A stretch of 64,000 bases of DNA from Icerya purchasi (Eukaryota; Arthropoda; Insecta; Hemiptera; Monophlebidae): assembly GCA_039619475.1 (NCBI GenBank), contig CM077115.1:491433352-491497351 (forward strand). The letters run 5' to 3'. A model generated the notes under the pieces. It had not been told where the DNA came from, searched no databases, and saw nothing but the letters and a program-made list of their open reading frames with translations. Below are positions 23,615-35,009 of the stretch, piece after piece (position 1 is the stretch's first letter; each line of letters opens with the position of its first letter). The translations under genes and the position numbers were made by a program.

Positions 23615-23922
23615 AACTAGGGCACGGGTGGCTAACCCAAATGTTCTTGCGGGCCACTTTGAAAATACATCATAATTCCGCCGGCCCCATATAAAATCAT
23701 ATATCCCCCACATTAAATTTAGACCCACTATAGACATTTTTTTATAGCGAATTATTGTGTTTACTATTATTCTTACACGTAGACATACGATTGTTATAGT
23801 AAATGATCCAAGATGCGTGCGCGTTGTGAGTTCGCAGAATATAATTTTTTACTACTTTGGCCATCTTGCCGTCCGAAAAAATGTTCAAAGCGGGCCGCCG
23901 GTTGGCCATCCCTTAACTAGGG
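23615..23922. mobile_element. hAT-like MITE (element 23623-23914) with perfect 8-bp target duplication
   Basis: AACTAGGG lies directly outside both ends (23615-23622 and 23915-23922). The left end reads CACGGGTGGCTAACC and the right end, reversed, AAGGGATGGCCAACC (11 of 15 match). Both resemble the CAGGGGTGGCCAACC termini common in hAT elements. Sub-terminal inverted motifs also match: GCGGGCCACTTTGAAAA on the left and, on the right, TGTTCAAAGCGGGCCGCC. The 292-bp body has no transposase, so it is non-autonomous and depends on a hAT transposase elsewhere. The open frame spanning its right half is incidental. Confidence 0.92.
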
Positions 23923-23924
23923 TA

Positions 23925-24765
23925 TCAGCGCACAGATTCGGAAAGCTCAATTATCAAAAAGTATTAATTAAAAATTGAAATAATAGAATGATCTTCAAAA
24001 AAAATAAATAAATAAAATAAATAAATAAATAGAAAAGCTATTTTGATTGGAGGGGGGAAATGCTGGAAGAATAGAAAAGAAGTAGGAAAAAAGGGACGCA
24101 TGCGACAGGTGTATTTAGAGAACCGTCGGGGAACACTGCGAAAGACAGTGATTAATTTTTTATTTACAGAGAGATCCCTGCGTTTATCTGAGCGCAAAAG
24201 TGAATATTTATTTTATTTTAGACGTAACAAAATAAAGAAGTTTTTGTTCAGCGTCGAAAAGAAAGACGAAAAATAAACCGAAAGCAGAACCAAAAATATC
24301 ATCTAATAACTTTAAAATTTTGAGTAACTTCCGTACATGCATGCCCGCAATTATTGTAGCAGTTAATAAAACTAGGATTCGCCGTAAGGTATTTTACCGG
24401 TCTGCAAGCTGAATTCGTAAATTAAACTGTACGCTTAGACTCGTTGTAATCTATTCGACGTCGCGGTTCAGCGTGCGCTACGTATTTCCATATCAAACGC
24501 AATGAATAACGGATCTATAGAGAAGAAATATACGATTTACAAAAAAAAAAAAAAACTGATTAGCCCAACTGTGGAAGGGGAGGTTCAAATCAGTTATACC
24601 GTCGATAAGTTTTGCACGGAAACACATTATGTCGTTAACAAAATTTCTTTTTTTGCCCAGTTGTGAATGCCATTTGGCCACTAACTCTACTCATCATTAA
24701 TTAAATCGTTTTATTTCTTATTAAATCTGTTTATCTCTCATTATTAAATTAGTCTATTTTCTTTT
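23925..24765. other. Non-coding stretch
   Basis: Holds an AAAT-rich low-complexity run (23997-24032) and a 15-A run (24540-24554). No gene recognised. Confidence 0.4.
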
Positions 24766-24767
24766 TT

Positions 24768-24824
24768 GGCCGTCACTGGGAATCGAATCAGCAATCAGGA
24801 GTTCACGAGGCTATCGCGACGGCC
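24768..24824 (-). mobile_element. Shrunken tRNA-like SINE head (57 nt)
   Basis: On the minus strand it starts GGCCGTCGCGATAGCCT, matching the 5' head of the main SINE family, and ends GACGGCC, which pairs with GGCCGTC as an acceptor-like stem. A degenerate B box (GATTCGATTCC) is present. It lacks about 15 nt of a tRNA body and all of the SINE body. Too short and decayed to be a real tRNA gene. Confidence 0.5.
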
Positions 24825-25174
24825 TAACAAAAAATTTCATATTTAATCTGAAATATTTTATAAATTATCCGTATAATCTCTTAATATGCCGCGAGTGGTC
24901 TGACAGAAAAAAAGCGCTCCATTTCCTCCTTTGTTCGCATCTTTAGAGACAACGCTAATGCTACGCGCTATCAAATATGATGAAATTTTGCTCGACGATT
25001 TCATACTTCATTCCCTTACAAGATTGTACGCTCGTACAATTACGGCGTAATTTTAGATATTTGTCTAGCTATATTCTCGATAATCCTCCAGTTCGCGATG
25101 TTGCGCTGCAAAACGATAATGTTCGTCTTCGTTTTATTCTACAATGCTGGACGAAAAATAATCAATATTTATAC

Positions 25175-25528
25175 CACGTCGCGATAGCCTAGTTGCTAGA
25201 GCGCTTGGCTTCCGTTATGTCTAGGGTTCGATCCGGGCGACGACAGAACTTATTACAAAGGATTAAATAAAATCACTCGCTTATAGAATCACGTGAAAAG
25301 CAATGGCAAACTGCCATCACGTATACTATCATATGCGCGCCAGATGGTACCGAGCAGTGTGCATTTGTTTAACAATATAATTCAAACAATCACAATATCA
25401 GTTGCAAGTGTAGATTTGCGAGTGTATACTCGCGTTGCATATAACAATTGCTATGAGCGCTATCTATTCTGTGTAGCAAATAATGTAAATAGGTGGTAGT
25501 CACTATGGAAATCGTACGACTGAAGAAG
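25175..25528 (+). mobile_element. tRNA-derived SINE, copy 3
   Basis: It reads GTCGCGATAGCCTAGTTGCT (25178-25197) then a B box GGTTCGATCC and GGGCGACGACAGAAC, with a small deletion in the anticodon-arm region relative to the other copies. The body (ACGTGAAAAGCAATGGC, AAACTGCCATCACGTA, CGCGTTGCATATAAC) is more diverged than copies 1, 2 and 4. The 3' end resembles copy 1 (CTGAAGAAG). ATACCA occurs at 25171-25176 and 25529-25534 as a likely short target duplication. Open frame 25293-25499 is incidental. Confidence 0.85.
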
Positions 25529-25534
25529 ATACCA

Positions 25535-26880
25535 TGGACTACAACTTTTTTGCGATTTTAGAATGATTAGTCTTGGTTGTTTTTTTTTTTAAGTGAAATG
25601 ATTTAGAGTATTTTACAAGAAAATCTAAGTAAAACGAAGTTTGTTCTCTATAGTTTAATACAGAGCCAAGCAAACGGTGAGTCATACTCGTATAAATGTT
25701 TTCAGAACATTTAATTTCACAGCGAAACATAATTCGTAGACTCTTTCTCGGGGCTTAACTGAAAGCACGAATTCATAAAGCCAAAGACAACAGACGAATT
25801 AAAAGTTGCTTTTCAACAAGAAGCGGCTGAAATACCATTTTTTTTTTTTTTTTTTTTTTTCAGGATGGGCACTCAACCATACTGACGGTTGTGTGTGCAT
25901 TATAAAAAATTATTTACTTAAATATTTTAGTCCGACCGAAAATAGAAATAACAAGAAAAGCCAGAACAATAAAAAAAGGAAAGAACAAAAGCGGAATTGA
26001 ACGGAGAGTATTGCGATTAAGAAAACCAGAGTACAGCAGGTGACATATAGATGACAAAATTCAAAAAAAGTTAATTAAAAGTACATTCTCGATCATCATT
26101 AACAGAGTAAAGGATATGACAGAGAATTTACAAGTGAAAAACAATGGACCGGAAATGGCCGGGCAGGCTAAGCTGCAGATAAAAAACAAAGGCCGGTATT
26201 TAAATTTCTTAAACGAGTTAAGAGGGGCAAGTTGAAAAAGTGGGAAACTTTTCTATTTTTACGAATATGAAATGCTTTTTTCGATAGTTCTTTTGCCGCC
26301 TCTAGTTTTATCAAAAACAGCGGTAGGCGTTTCTCCCGGGTCCTTTGTAAACAAGTGCTATTTTTAGTATTTATTTTGAAACAATAAAAACGCATTTACG
26401 GGGGCCATTTAGAATTCACAATTGCATTTTGCTAATGCGGGTTTTTCCTTTTCCAGCGAAAAAAGACACGAACATCGACCGAGACTGTTAACTGAGTCGA
26501 CTGTCCGTTTGGTGCGCCGCAGTTCTCGTTTCCCGGCTGCAAAAACGGCTGAAGATGTATGTCGAGGGTCGCACTCTTAATCAGGTATACCTATTTCGTG
26601 GAAAGCTGGTACGACGCCGCTCTAGTGTGACGCACAGACTTTTGCTTTAAAAAACATCCACGGTATATAGGAAATATAGTGTCCGAATTGCTCGTTTTAA
26701 CTTTCTGGACATTTGAGTGCGAAAGTGGTGTGGTCACCTACGTTCAAGATATTTGTTTTTCTTTATTCTATCTTGCTCTTTTTTTCCTTTTTTTTTTTTA
26801 GAAAGAAAAGCAATAAATAAAGTTCTGCTTTTTTATCTCTCTTAAATAATCGAAATTTTTCGTTTCTTGTTTTATGTGTG
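25535..26880. other. Non-coding stretch with a weak exon-like or transposase-like patch
   Basis: A long T run (about 25839-25860) and A-rich sequence follow the SINE. At 26455-26572 a GC-richer patch preceded by a pyrimidine tract plus CAG and followed by CAGGTAT has one frame open for about 40 codons, with RPRLLTESTVRLVRR. This is faintly like the helix-turn-helix region of Tc1-type transposases but too short to call. Nothing else recognised. Confidence 0.3.
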
Positions 26881-26881
26881 T

Positions 26882-26884
<3 letters not shown>

Positions 26885-26946
<62 letters not shown>

Positions 26947-26958
26947 TACACACACACA

Positions 26959-26994
<36 letters not shown>
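26885..26994. repeat. (CA)n microsatellite
   Basis: About 110 bases of CA repeat with three TACA interruptions, running into CGCGCG. Open frames on both strands here are repeat artefacts. Confidence 0.97.
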
Positions 26995-26997
<3 letters not shown>

Positions 26998-26999
26998 GC

Positions 27000-28615
27000 G
27001 CGCACACTCTCACACAACATACATCTCTCTATCTACAATATATCTAGAATTAACAGAATAATGTAACATGTTAAAACTGCAGTCAATTCTTCTATCAAAC
27101 AGCAAAATCCAGAAACATCAATCGCTCATTAATTCACTGCTTATCAGCGTTAAACAGTACCAAGCAACATAATATAAAACAACATAATCACAAAATCCTT
27201 AACCTGTAACAAAACGACGGATTAAGAAATTTCTCTTATGTGGTTATCGAACGTCAAATAAAAACAACTCAACTTCGCTGCATGACTACCTGAGGATTCA
27301 TCGCTGATATATATATGTTTTGAGTTTGCCTGCATGATAAAATGGCGTCGAATAGAGATAATATATTAAATAAAGGTGAATTTTGCCAGAAACAGGCAAT
27401 TAACAGCGTCGTGCGTATATAGATTATTACGATTTCGTCGTGCCGCTAGTTGTTTTTGGTTAAATGTAATTTCCGATATGCTACTCTGCTATATAATAAG
27501 AGAGTAGTAAGTTATTGAATTATGAACATTAATCAGATAAAATTCAAGTGATAAATTCAGCATCAGCGAAAGTAATGAAAAACTATCTGTGGAAAAGCAA
27601 TCATATCAATACATACAATAAGAATAGAAAGAGAAAAAAAATGTAAAAAGTTTTTATTGAATCCAAACGTTGAAAAAGAGCGAATTATGCCTGTTAAATT
27701 AACCCGGCAGAGGTCAATTTGAGTCAGAATAAAGACGGACAAACAAAACTTGTATAGTCATATGTTTTTGTGTTTATGAATATGTGCCATCATTTTTCTT
27801 ATGCACGTTTATTATTTTTTTTTTGCAGAGCTCTGTTTGCATTATCGAAATAGTGATTCGAATAATATTTAAATATTATGTATGTGTATTACATAATAAT
27901 TAATAAATTACTTGTTCTGGTTGATTATTCTGACCGAATCACGTTCGTTCTTCTAAGAAATTATTTGAATCCCAACTATATATACATATATATATATATA
28001 TGTATGTATGTACATTGTTACTAATGCTGCCTTACGCGTTTTCTTTACGAGAAGGTTGAATTCTCAACCGAGTGAAAAGTTGCAACTGTTTTCCCGGTCG
28101 CCAGTGGGGATAGGCCCCACACCTTTCGAAATACTTAGCCGAGCTTGCAGATGTTCGAAAGAAAAATAAAATAAAAACTGTAGCTCTGCCGGATTACAAT
28201 GTTTACTTTGGAACAGCTGATGTATAGTACACGACGTATATTATTGAACATTTACGGGACATAACGTAAAACAACCGCAGTTGCTAATCTCCGAACGAAG
28301 AACCGTATCACTTATTGCGGCAGTACATATCGCTCAATAATTGACAAAAGCACACACCCTCTCTCTAATATGAGCTATCCGTCTTATCGCCGATATCATT
28401 TACCTGTCTCGCCAGAGCACTAGATCTCTTTCTGACGAAAGCCGCGTATTCGTTTATGCAGCGCCATCGCCCCGAAGATTAACACAGGCGCACACACTCA
28501 CGCTCCATACAACGACTAAATGACCGCACGACGCGTTACACAAAGAAATAAATTAATAATAAACATAGAACAAATTCACATTTACCCGTACGTTGCCAAT
28601 TCGTCACAATATATA
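27000..28615. other. Non-coding stretch, nothing recognised
   Basis: AT-rich with a TA/TATG run at 27978-28012. No motif, RNA or element recognised. Confidence 0.4.
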
Positions 28616-28616
28616 A

Positions 28617-28730
28617 TGTATGTATGTATGTATGTATGTATGTATGTATGTATGTATGTATGTATGTATGTGTGTGTGTATGTATGTATGTATGTATGCA
28701 TGTATGTGTGTATGTATGTATGTATGTATA
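28617..28730. repeat. (TATG)n microsatellite
   Basis: More than 25 TATG units with a few TGTG and TGCA interruptions. Open frames in it (28520-28783 plus, 28536-28757 minus) are artefacts. Confidence 0.97.
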
Positions 28731-28924
28731 TAAATTCGATCCTTCGAACCTCGCCATTTAGACATCGTGTGAACCGTAAGTGATAGTCTTCCAGAATTCT
28801 TATGAAAGAGTTAGTTTAAATTGATGATAAAAACGTTATGCATATAATTGATAAAATGTTGCATGAATTACCATATTTAATGAAGAATCTTTTACCATCC
28901 CGTTTGTTAATTATAGAATATATA

Positions 28925-29237
28925 TTAAGTTATAACAAATACAAATATAACAAACAAATTCGAAATATAAAATGATTGCTTACTTAGAAACCTTTTAACG
29001 GGTATAACCCCCACCATCAACTAAAAACACAACTCAATATATATATATATATATATATATGTATATGTGATCAGAAACAAATTCTAAATCACACTCTTTT
29101 AGAATTTGTTTCTGATCACATATATTGAGTAGCGTTTTTAGCTGATGATGGGGGTTATACCCGTTAAAATGTTTCTAAGTAAGCAATCATTTTATACTTC
29201 GAATTTGTTTGTTATATTTTGATAGTTGTTTTAACTT
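28925..29237. mobile_element. Palindromic foldback element, family Y, copy 1
   Basis: A near-perfect long inverted repeat. The left arm (about 28925-29088) and right arm (29098-29237) share, on the reversed right arm, ATATAACAAACAAATTCGAA, AATGATTGCTTACTTAGAAA, TTTTAACGGGTATAACCCCC and GTGATCAGAAACAAATTCTA. The loop is about 9 nt (TCACACTCT). The left arm carries a (TA)n expansion of about 24 nt lacking in the right arm. No coding. The element would extrude or transcribe as a long hairpin. A diverged relative lies at 55.5 kb. Confidence 0.88.
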
Positions 29238-29239
29238 AC

Positions 29240-30825
29240 TTTATTTACTATATTATTGTCGGAGGGTGAAAAAATGGCAAAATCATTAATGTTACATTAT
29301 TGTTGGTAGAAGAAAACAAAAGAAATAACAAAAACTGCCGTTTTTATGACGATCCAGAAATCTCCAAAAGCCGAAGTAAGGTAAGTTATTTAAGATACAC
29401 AAACGGTAAGATGAAATTTTCGAAAGAAAATGGACTTGTTTTATGCTAGCGAAAGTGATGATTGTGTCTTTTGAGGAAACGCCGCAAACGATCATTTCAG
29501 AAGGCAGTTTTATAGTAATTAGCCTCTTATACTTATAATAATAATAACGGAACTTTAAGTAGAGAGAAATAAAAAGGCGAACCGCTGTGAACGGCGCGCA
29601 CAAACTCGACGCACAGATAATGTTTGTTTTTTTTCCTAAGATTAGCCGGTAAAAAAGGTTGTTGTTTTCGGCGTCTGCAAGCAGATTCAAGGTGCCACCA
29701 AGTCTCTTTATTGTCGTCTTCGCGAGAAAAACACGAAAAAGACTTCAACGATTTAAATCAAGCCGTTTTGTTTCGTCATCCTTTTCACGCATTTGCTGAT
29801 TAGATTCGTAAATTGCATATTCGCCGAATTTCATTATCAACTGCACGACACAAATATCATATTAATACTGGCTCTGCGGCCGATTTTGTCCATTTCTTCT
29901 TCTTTCTTCCGTTGCTATTTCTTCGGATCGTATGCTAGTCTATTTTCTTCTCCTAAACCACACGGCTCAACTTATACGATTTTACTAGAATGCTTGATTA
30001 AAAAGAAGTTAAAAAAATACCGACACTTGAAGATTTATTCTAAAAATTTAATAAAAAAAATACGCTAAAAGTAAAAAAAACCAGTAACTCGACAAGAGAT
30101 AAAATATACCTTGAAGAACGGATATTCTGATTAGTCTCAAACCACATTCATACCATAAATTACAGTTGTCGGTAGCGAATTCAAAGATTTTAAAACACCA
30201 CGCATATAAAGCGGGTATACATACATACCGTCGTTTTTTAATAGAGAGCTACGTATTGAAGACATGGGAAAATTTAATTGTTACAATTTGAATTTCGTAG
30301 ACTCTATTTAGGGCATTTTTTAAGATATACTTTACTGTATAATATCATTTATCGAGTTTTTTCTTTTTTCTTTTTTTCCAATCTAAATGGTATAAATAAA
30401 ACAATATTGAAACTTGAATTAACAAAAAAAATCAACAATTCTCGGTATGTTTTTATTAAATTTTTAGAATTGAAAAAAATAACTATTTAATTTTACAATT
30501 TTCAGTGTAAATACTTTCAAGTGAAATGCTGCTGTGCTCTATAAAGAAGAACTATTAGTTCGGGAGTAATAAATTCGGTCGGTGATTAGCTTGTTTTCAA
30601 TTATCTTTGTTCGAAATTGCATTTCTGTCGAATAACATTAATAATATATTTCCCGTTTAATTTTGAATTATTCGGTTTTTATAGCCTTTTATTTAACTCG
30701 CTTTATCATTTTGTCTGTTTGTCTATCTGCGGGGAATCTTGCGAACGATTTTCCACCAGCTTCCTGATGAATTAAAAAAGTTTCCTTTTGCAGAAATGCC
30801 GATGACAGTACAATATTATGCAACA
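29240..30825. other. Non-coding stretch, nothing recognised
   Basis: Several open frames (for example 29292-29690 minus, 132 codons) have no recognisable motif and no compositional signature of coding. The frame at 29292-29690 runs through AT-rich DNA and I judge it chance. Confidence 0.35.
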
Positions 30826-30828
30826 TCG

Positions 30829-31235
30829 GGGTTTCCAGCTTTAAAATTTGCCCCTGGCTCGAAATTTTGGAAAATATATATATTTTTTTTTTCGGGAATT
30901 TGATATACTGTTGGAAAGAGCGCTATTTGTCGGGGGCAAACTCGTATTTTCTTTTTTTAACGAAACATTGGAAGTTTAGCAAAAGTTTAAAAAAGCACAA
31001 AAAACGACGTGTAGCCCCCCCCCGCTCGTGGCTCAGCTTTATAGCTAAAAATATTGAACAAAGTTCAAAAAAAAATGCGCATCCTTGTGTATTTTTTTAC
31101 TTTGAAACATTTGGGTTTCCAACTTTAAAATCGAACCCTTGGAGCGCTGAAAGCTCGAAAGTTTCAAAAAAAATTTTTTTTTTCAATCATGTGATGATAT
31201 ATGAATGGAAAGATCGCTATTAGTGAAACATTGTG
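30829..31235. repeat. Diverged tandem repeat, about 284-bp period (1.4 units)
   Basis: GGGTTTCCAGCTTTAAAAT at 30829 recurs as GGGTTTCCAACTTTAAAAT at 31113. The similarity continues for about 110 nt: CCC(C/T)TGG, a T-rich run, GATAT..(T/A)GTTGGAAAGA against ATATGAATGGAAAGA, then CGCTATT.GT. The left unit continues with a block holding a 9-C run (31015-31023) before the second unit starts. It looks like two units of a satellite-like or internally repeated element. The open frame 30867-31223 spans both units and is incidental. Confidence 0.7.
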
Positions 31236-31463
31236 TTTCATGTGCTGAGGCTTGCGTATGTATTGTATGGAAAACAAACGACAATATAATTGAAAGAATC
31301 CGATGATCCATTATTTAATAATAAAATGTAACACAAATTTCTGTAAATGTCCTATAATCAAGATATTGAATAAAATAAGGCAAAATAAAAACAATTCTGA
31401 ATTTATTGTTTTTTATTGAAATACATAGTAAAAAGCCCAGACTAAAAAAAAAAAAAATAATAA

Positions 31464-31710
31464 AATAATTTTTTTTTTAAAAATAGCCTTTTATTTATGC
31501 ATTGAAAAGTACAAAATAACTATTTATTAGTGCGCGACTACCAGATAAATATTAATATTTAATTATTAATCTGCGGCTCCCCCTTTTATTTTTCAGAACA
31601 TTTTCTAGTTTCAGATTTTAATGTTAAAATACGCGTATCTGGTAGTCGCACACTAATAAAGTTGTACTTTTTGATAGACAAATAAAAAGCTATTTTTAAA
31701 AAGTTATTCT
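31464..31710. mobile_element. Palindromic foldback element, family Z
   Basis: The left arm (about 31479-31553) and right arm (about 31628-31698) are inverted copies. Shared blocks include AAAAATAGC(C/T)TTTTATTT, GAAAAGTACAA/AAAAAGTACAA and TTAGTG(C/T)GCGACTACCAGATA. The roughly 75-nt centre contains a CGGCTCCCCCTT patch. T- and A-rich sequence extends the symmetry outwards to about 31464 and 31710. No coding. Confidence 0.82.
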
Positions 31711-31949
31711 TATTTTTTTTATTTGTATTTTCTTTATATTCTAATGGAATTGTTCTGGCTAACTCCCGACTGGTTACATTAAACCGATATAAAGCATATT
31801 TCTTTAAACGGAGGACTGCCTTTTTCAAAGCCTATTTTAATGACTGCTTAGCTAATACTTAATAATACATATCGCGGTGTATACTCATATGAAACCAACA
31901 CTGACCGGCACAATTAAAAAGAGGGGGGCATGTAAGATAACAGTGAACT

Positions 31950-32640
31950 CAGCTCAGAAAATTGAACGGGAGAGAAGTTTAAAGGACTTGAAGGTAATTT
32001 AGGGGAGGACATAGAGAAAGCTATACCAAAATCCGTTCATGGAGTCTCAGTGAAGATTGTAATCTCGTTAGAGAAGCGAAAGTTTAAATTTTGTAAAAAT
32101 TCGGATTCAACGATATATGAAACAACGGTTTAGAGGGAACGACCGGAAAATAATTTGAGGGGGAAAAATTGAAAAGTATGAGAAATATTCGTGAGTGTAT
32201 ATGTGTGTTGAAAACTGGAAGAAGCGAGCATGAGAGATAGAATTGGAATTTTATTAACGGTAAAGCGCCGATTACTTAAATTAAGAGAATAAGAAGAAAT
32301 AAGCGAGCAAGAGGAAACAGTCAAAAGATTTAATAAGGAAACGATAACCTAAGTAGAAATGTCAAATTAAAAGAGGATGAATACGAGGAGGTTCAACTTA
32401 AAAGAGGATGAATACGAGGAGGTTCAACTTAAAAGAGGATGAATACGAGGAGGTTCAACTTAAAACGGGGGCAGGAGTATTTGAACTCCAAGACACTGGC
32501 GGAGGCAAGTATTTTGGACGCTATCGCGTTCGCAAAGAACGTACCTGGACGAGTTACATGAAACAGCAATAATGTAAAATTAGAAACCGATAATACGGGA
32601 TTTGTAAAACATAAGTAGAATACGAGCCCCACACAATCCG
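31950..32640 (-). pseudogene. Decayed RNase H-bearing LINE C-terminal region
   Basis: On the minus strand 32590-32462 reads LLLFHVTRPGTFFANAIASKILASASVLEF. This matches, position by position, the RNase H block HV.GHAGI.GNE.AD..A.SAS, with several catalytic-region residues lost (GH to RP, NE to NA, AD to AS). The remainder to about 31950 is pyrimidine-rich in the sense direction, like the tails of I-like LINEs here, but has no clear motif. A 31-bp tandem repeat (32367-32459) interrupts it. Confidence 0.6.
32367..32459. repeat. 31-bp minisatellite, exactly 3 identical units
   Basis: Three perfect head-to-tail copies of a 31-bp unit beginning TTAAAAGAGGATGAATACG, followed by a partial start (TTAAAA) of a fourth. 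It sits inside the decayed RNase H-type LINE. Because 31 is not a multiple of three, the expansion breaks any reading frame. Confidence 0.97.
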
Positions 32641-32644
32641 TATA

Positions 32645-33421
32645 TTAATTAGATTTCTTAAGTGATGATACTCATAACTCTAGTGAGCTTACCGAAAAAA
32701 AGACAAACATCCAAAAGTACTGCTCCCAAGTAGCGAAAAAATTCGGCAGACGGAATTGGACCGCTACATAAAGAACGATTCCTTAGTTTAGATCGCCATT
32801 TGTAAAAAACTGATGCGTGAAAAGAAAACAAATGGATCGATCACAATTGCCTGACTTGTTACTTTTTTTATGTTTTTTGTGTTGTTTTTTTTTTTTTGCT
32901 TTCGTCTTGCCACGAAATCTTTAGCGGAAGAAAAAAATGGTTTTCCGGTTAGCCAGATCGTGAAACCGATTTCAGTTCGCAGCCATATTATATTCATTCT
33001 AACGTTATCGTTACCTGTTACGCTAATTTCACTTAATTTTCATTATTATTTTTAAAATTTCGCCTTAATAAAGTTATGCACGATATTGCAATGCATTTTT
33101 ATGATAGCGTACGATTTTCGAACAAAATATATCGCTTCTTTATACATTACGGTGTGGAACGGATGAAGTAACGTTTTATGTTACAGAATGTTTGGGAAAG
33201 TGCCGCTGCTGTAATAAGATAATAATTCTTACGACGGATTGGTTGCATATAAAATTTTCATTAATTGAGCATGGCAGCGAAGCAGATTGTTATCTCAGCG
33301 ACACTCAAAAAACTAATCTATAACAATTCGCGGGCAAAACGTATCTTCGAAGCTGTCAACATTGCGCCTAACTAACGTTATCATTCGGTACGTTTTATTT
33401 ACGTTCGAGTTTACTGCTTAC

Positions 33422-33476
<55 letters not shown>

Positions 33477-35005
33477 TGTATTATGAAGTGTTAGCGAAAC
33501 GGTGTTTTCCGAAGGCAGCATGTTGACAACAAATGATTAATGAGTGAAAATCTATTTCACGCGGTGAACAACTTGAATTTCTTTGTGTATATAATAGGAA
33601 GAGAGGTATGGGTCAGAGAGAAACTTGAAATAAGCGTAAAATAGCCTGGCGATGGTCATCTTTTATCTGCACAATTCCACCACCGATAGACTCCTTGAGC
33701 TAGTCTAGCCTTTGTTGGTCTCTCATCATTCTTCCGCTATAGATAATCAGTAGGCAAACAGTTTTCACGCTACAACCGTCTATAGCCGGAACCGGAACCG
33801 GATAATTACACAACCTCCCACTTGCCCATTGATTTATGACAGTTTCGATGTATCTACAAATTGTAGTTCGCTGTCAACGTTCAGTTTATAACGATATGTT
33901 CTCGACAATTTCCTAATTTCAGCCGATTAGTCCCCGGGAACACTTTTTCGAACACGAGCATTAGCGGATTTATCCATTCGGAGCCGAAGATGTTTCAGCG
34001 ATATTATGTTGATGGTGCAGTTGAAGAAATTTCCGAGCAAGGATTTATGCAGCACGAGAAAATCATGTCGTTAGATCTAACGAGGAAACGTAGCGACGTT
34101 TGGGTTAACGGTTTCTTTCAAATTTGATATGTCGGTAATCTCATTAACATAATGAAATTACGAAATAATTAAGCATTTAACTATTGACTGCTTTTTTAGA
34201 TGTACAAAGATGTTTTATTTTTTTTTTTTATAAGACTCTAATCAGAACTAAAAATGAAATTTATAATACATACATATATATAATATTAACTTCCCTTAAA
34301 CAGTATTAATCTTTTCCATTTCATTTTATCTCATCTTTTTTTTTTTTTTTTTTTTTTGGTTGTTAGAAATTTTTCAAACAATCTTTTCCCATCGTATTTT
34401 AAAATATCGAACTAGTACTACTACTAGGAAAAAGTTTTTTTTTCGCCTAATTTTATCATCTGCAAAATTCTAAAGTTAATAACGGAGCAACCAATGATAA
34501 TAGCAAATTTGACAAAACTTTCAGTTTAAAAAATCAAGTCGCCTACGTAAATTGTAAAAATAGTGGCGTATTCTACAGATATACTGGTTTACAATGAATC
34601 GATTAAAATTGTATGATATTTCAGTTACGTTTAGTTTCTCACTTGATATAAAGCAGTTATATGCTATTATTTAAAATTAAAGTCCGCTGTTTTTTCTACG
34701 CTAAACTTACACCTTTATCACTATAAGATAGTTCGTATCGTGAGAAAAATGATAACAGTAAGACCATAAAGTGACCAGCAAAGAACTGAATCTTGCTGAA
34801 AAGAGAGCATAACACCATTTATTTCGATCGTTTGAATTCTCAAAGTGATCGAAAATACATTTTCAATAATGTACACCTTTTAAAAATAACAGAAAATTTC
34901 GGTAGCGTCGTATTATTTAAAATTTCTATAAGTAAAATTAAAAATTTTTCGCTTTATTTGAAAAGATTAGAATTTTATACGTTACCGAAAGCATTAAATT
35001 CGATA
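32645..35005. other. Non-coding stretch
   Basis: Holds a TA then TATG microsatellite (33421-33481) and T runs at 32885-32898 and 34337-34357. No coding family or RNA gene recognised. Confidence 0.4.
33421..33481. repeat. (TA)n-(TATG)n microsatellite
   Basis: About 30 bases of TA-rich sequence grading into about seven TATG units. Confidence 0.93.
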
Positions 35006-35009
35006 AAAC

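Noticed and set aside
26763..27066. Open frames on both strands across 26.9 kb
   Set aside because: They translate the CA/GT microsatellite (Val-Cys or His-Thr repeats) and are not genes.
28520..28783. Open frames across 28.6 kb (Met-Tyr-Val-Cys repeats)
   Set aside because: Direct translation of the TATG microsatellite.
29292..29690. 132-codon minus-strand open frame
   Set aside because: No domain or motif, AT-driven composition, no splice or start context; a frame of this length can occur by chance in 64 kb.
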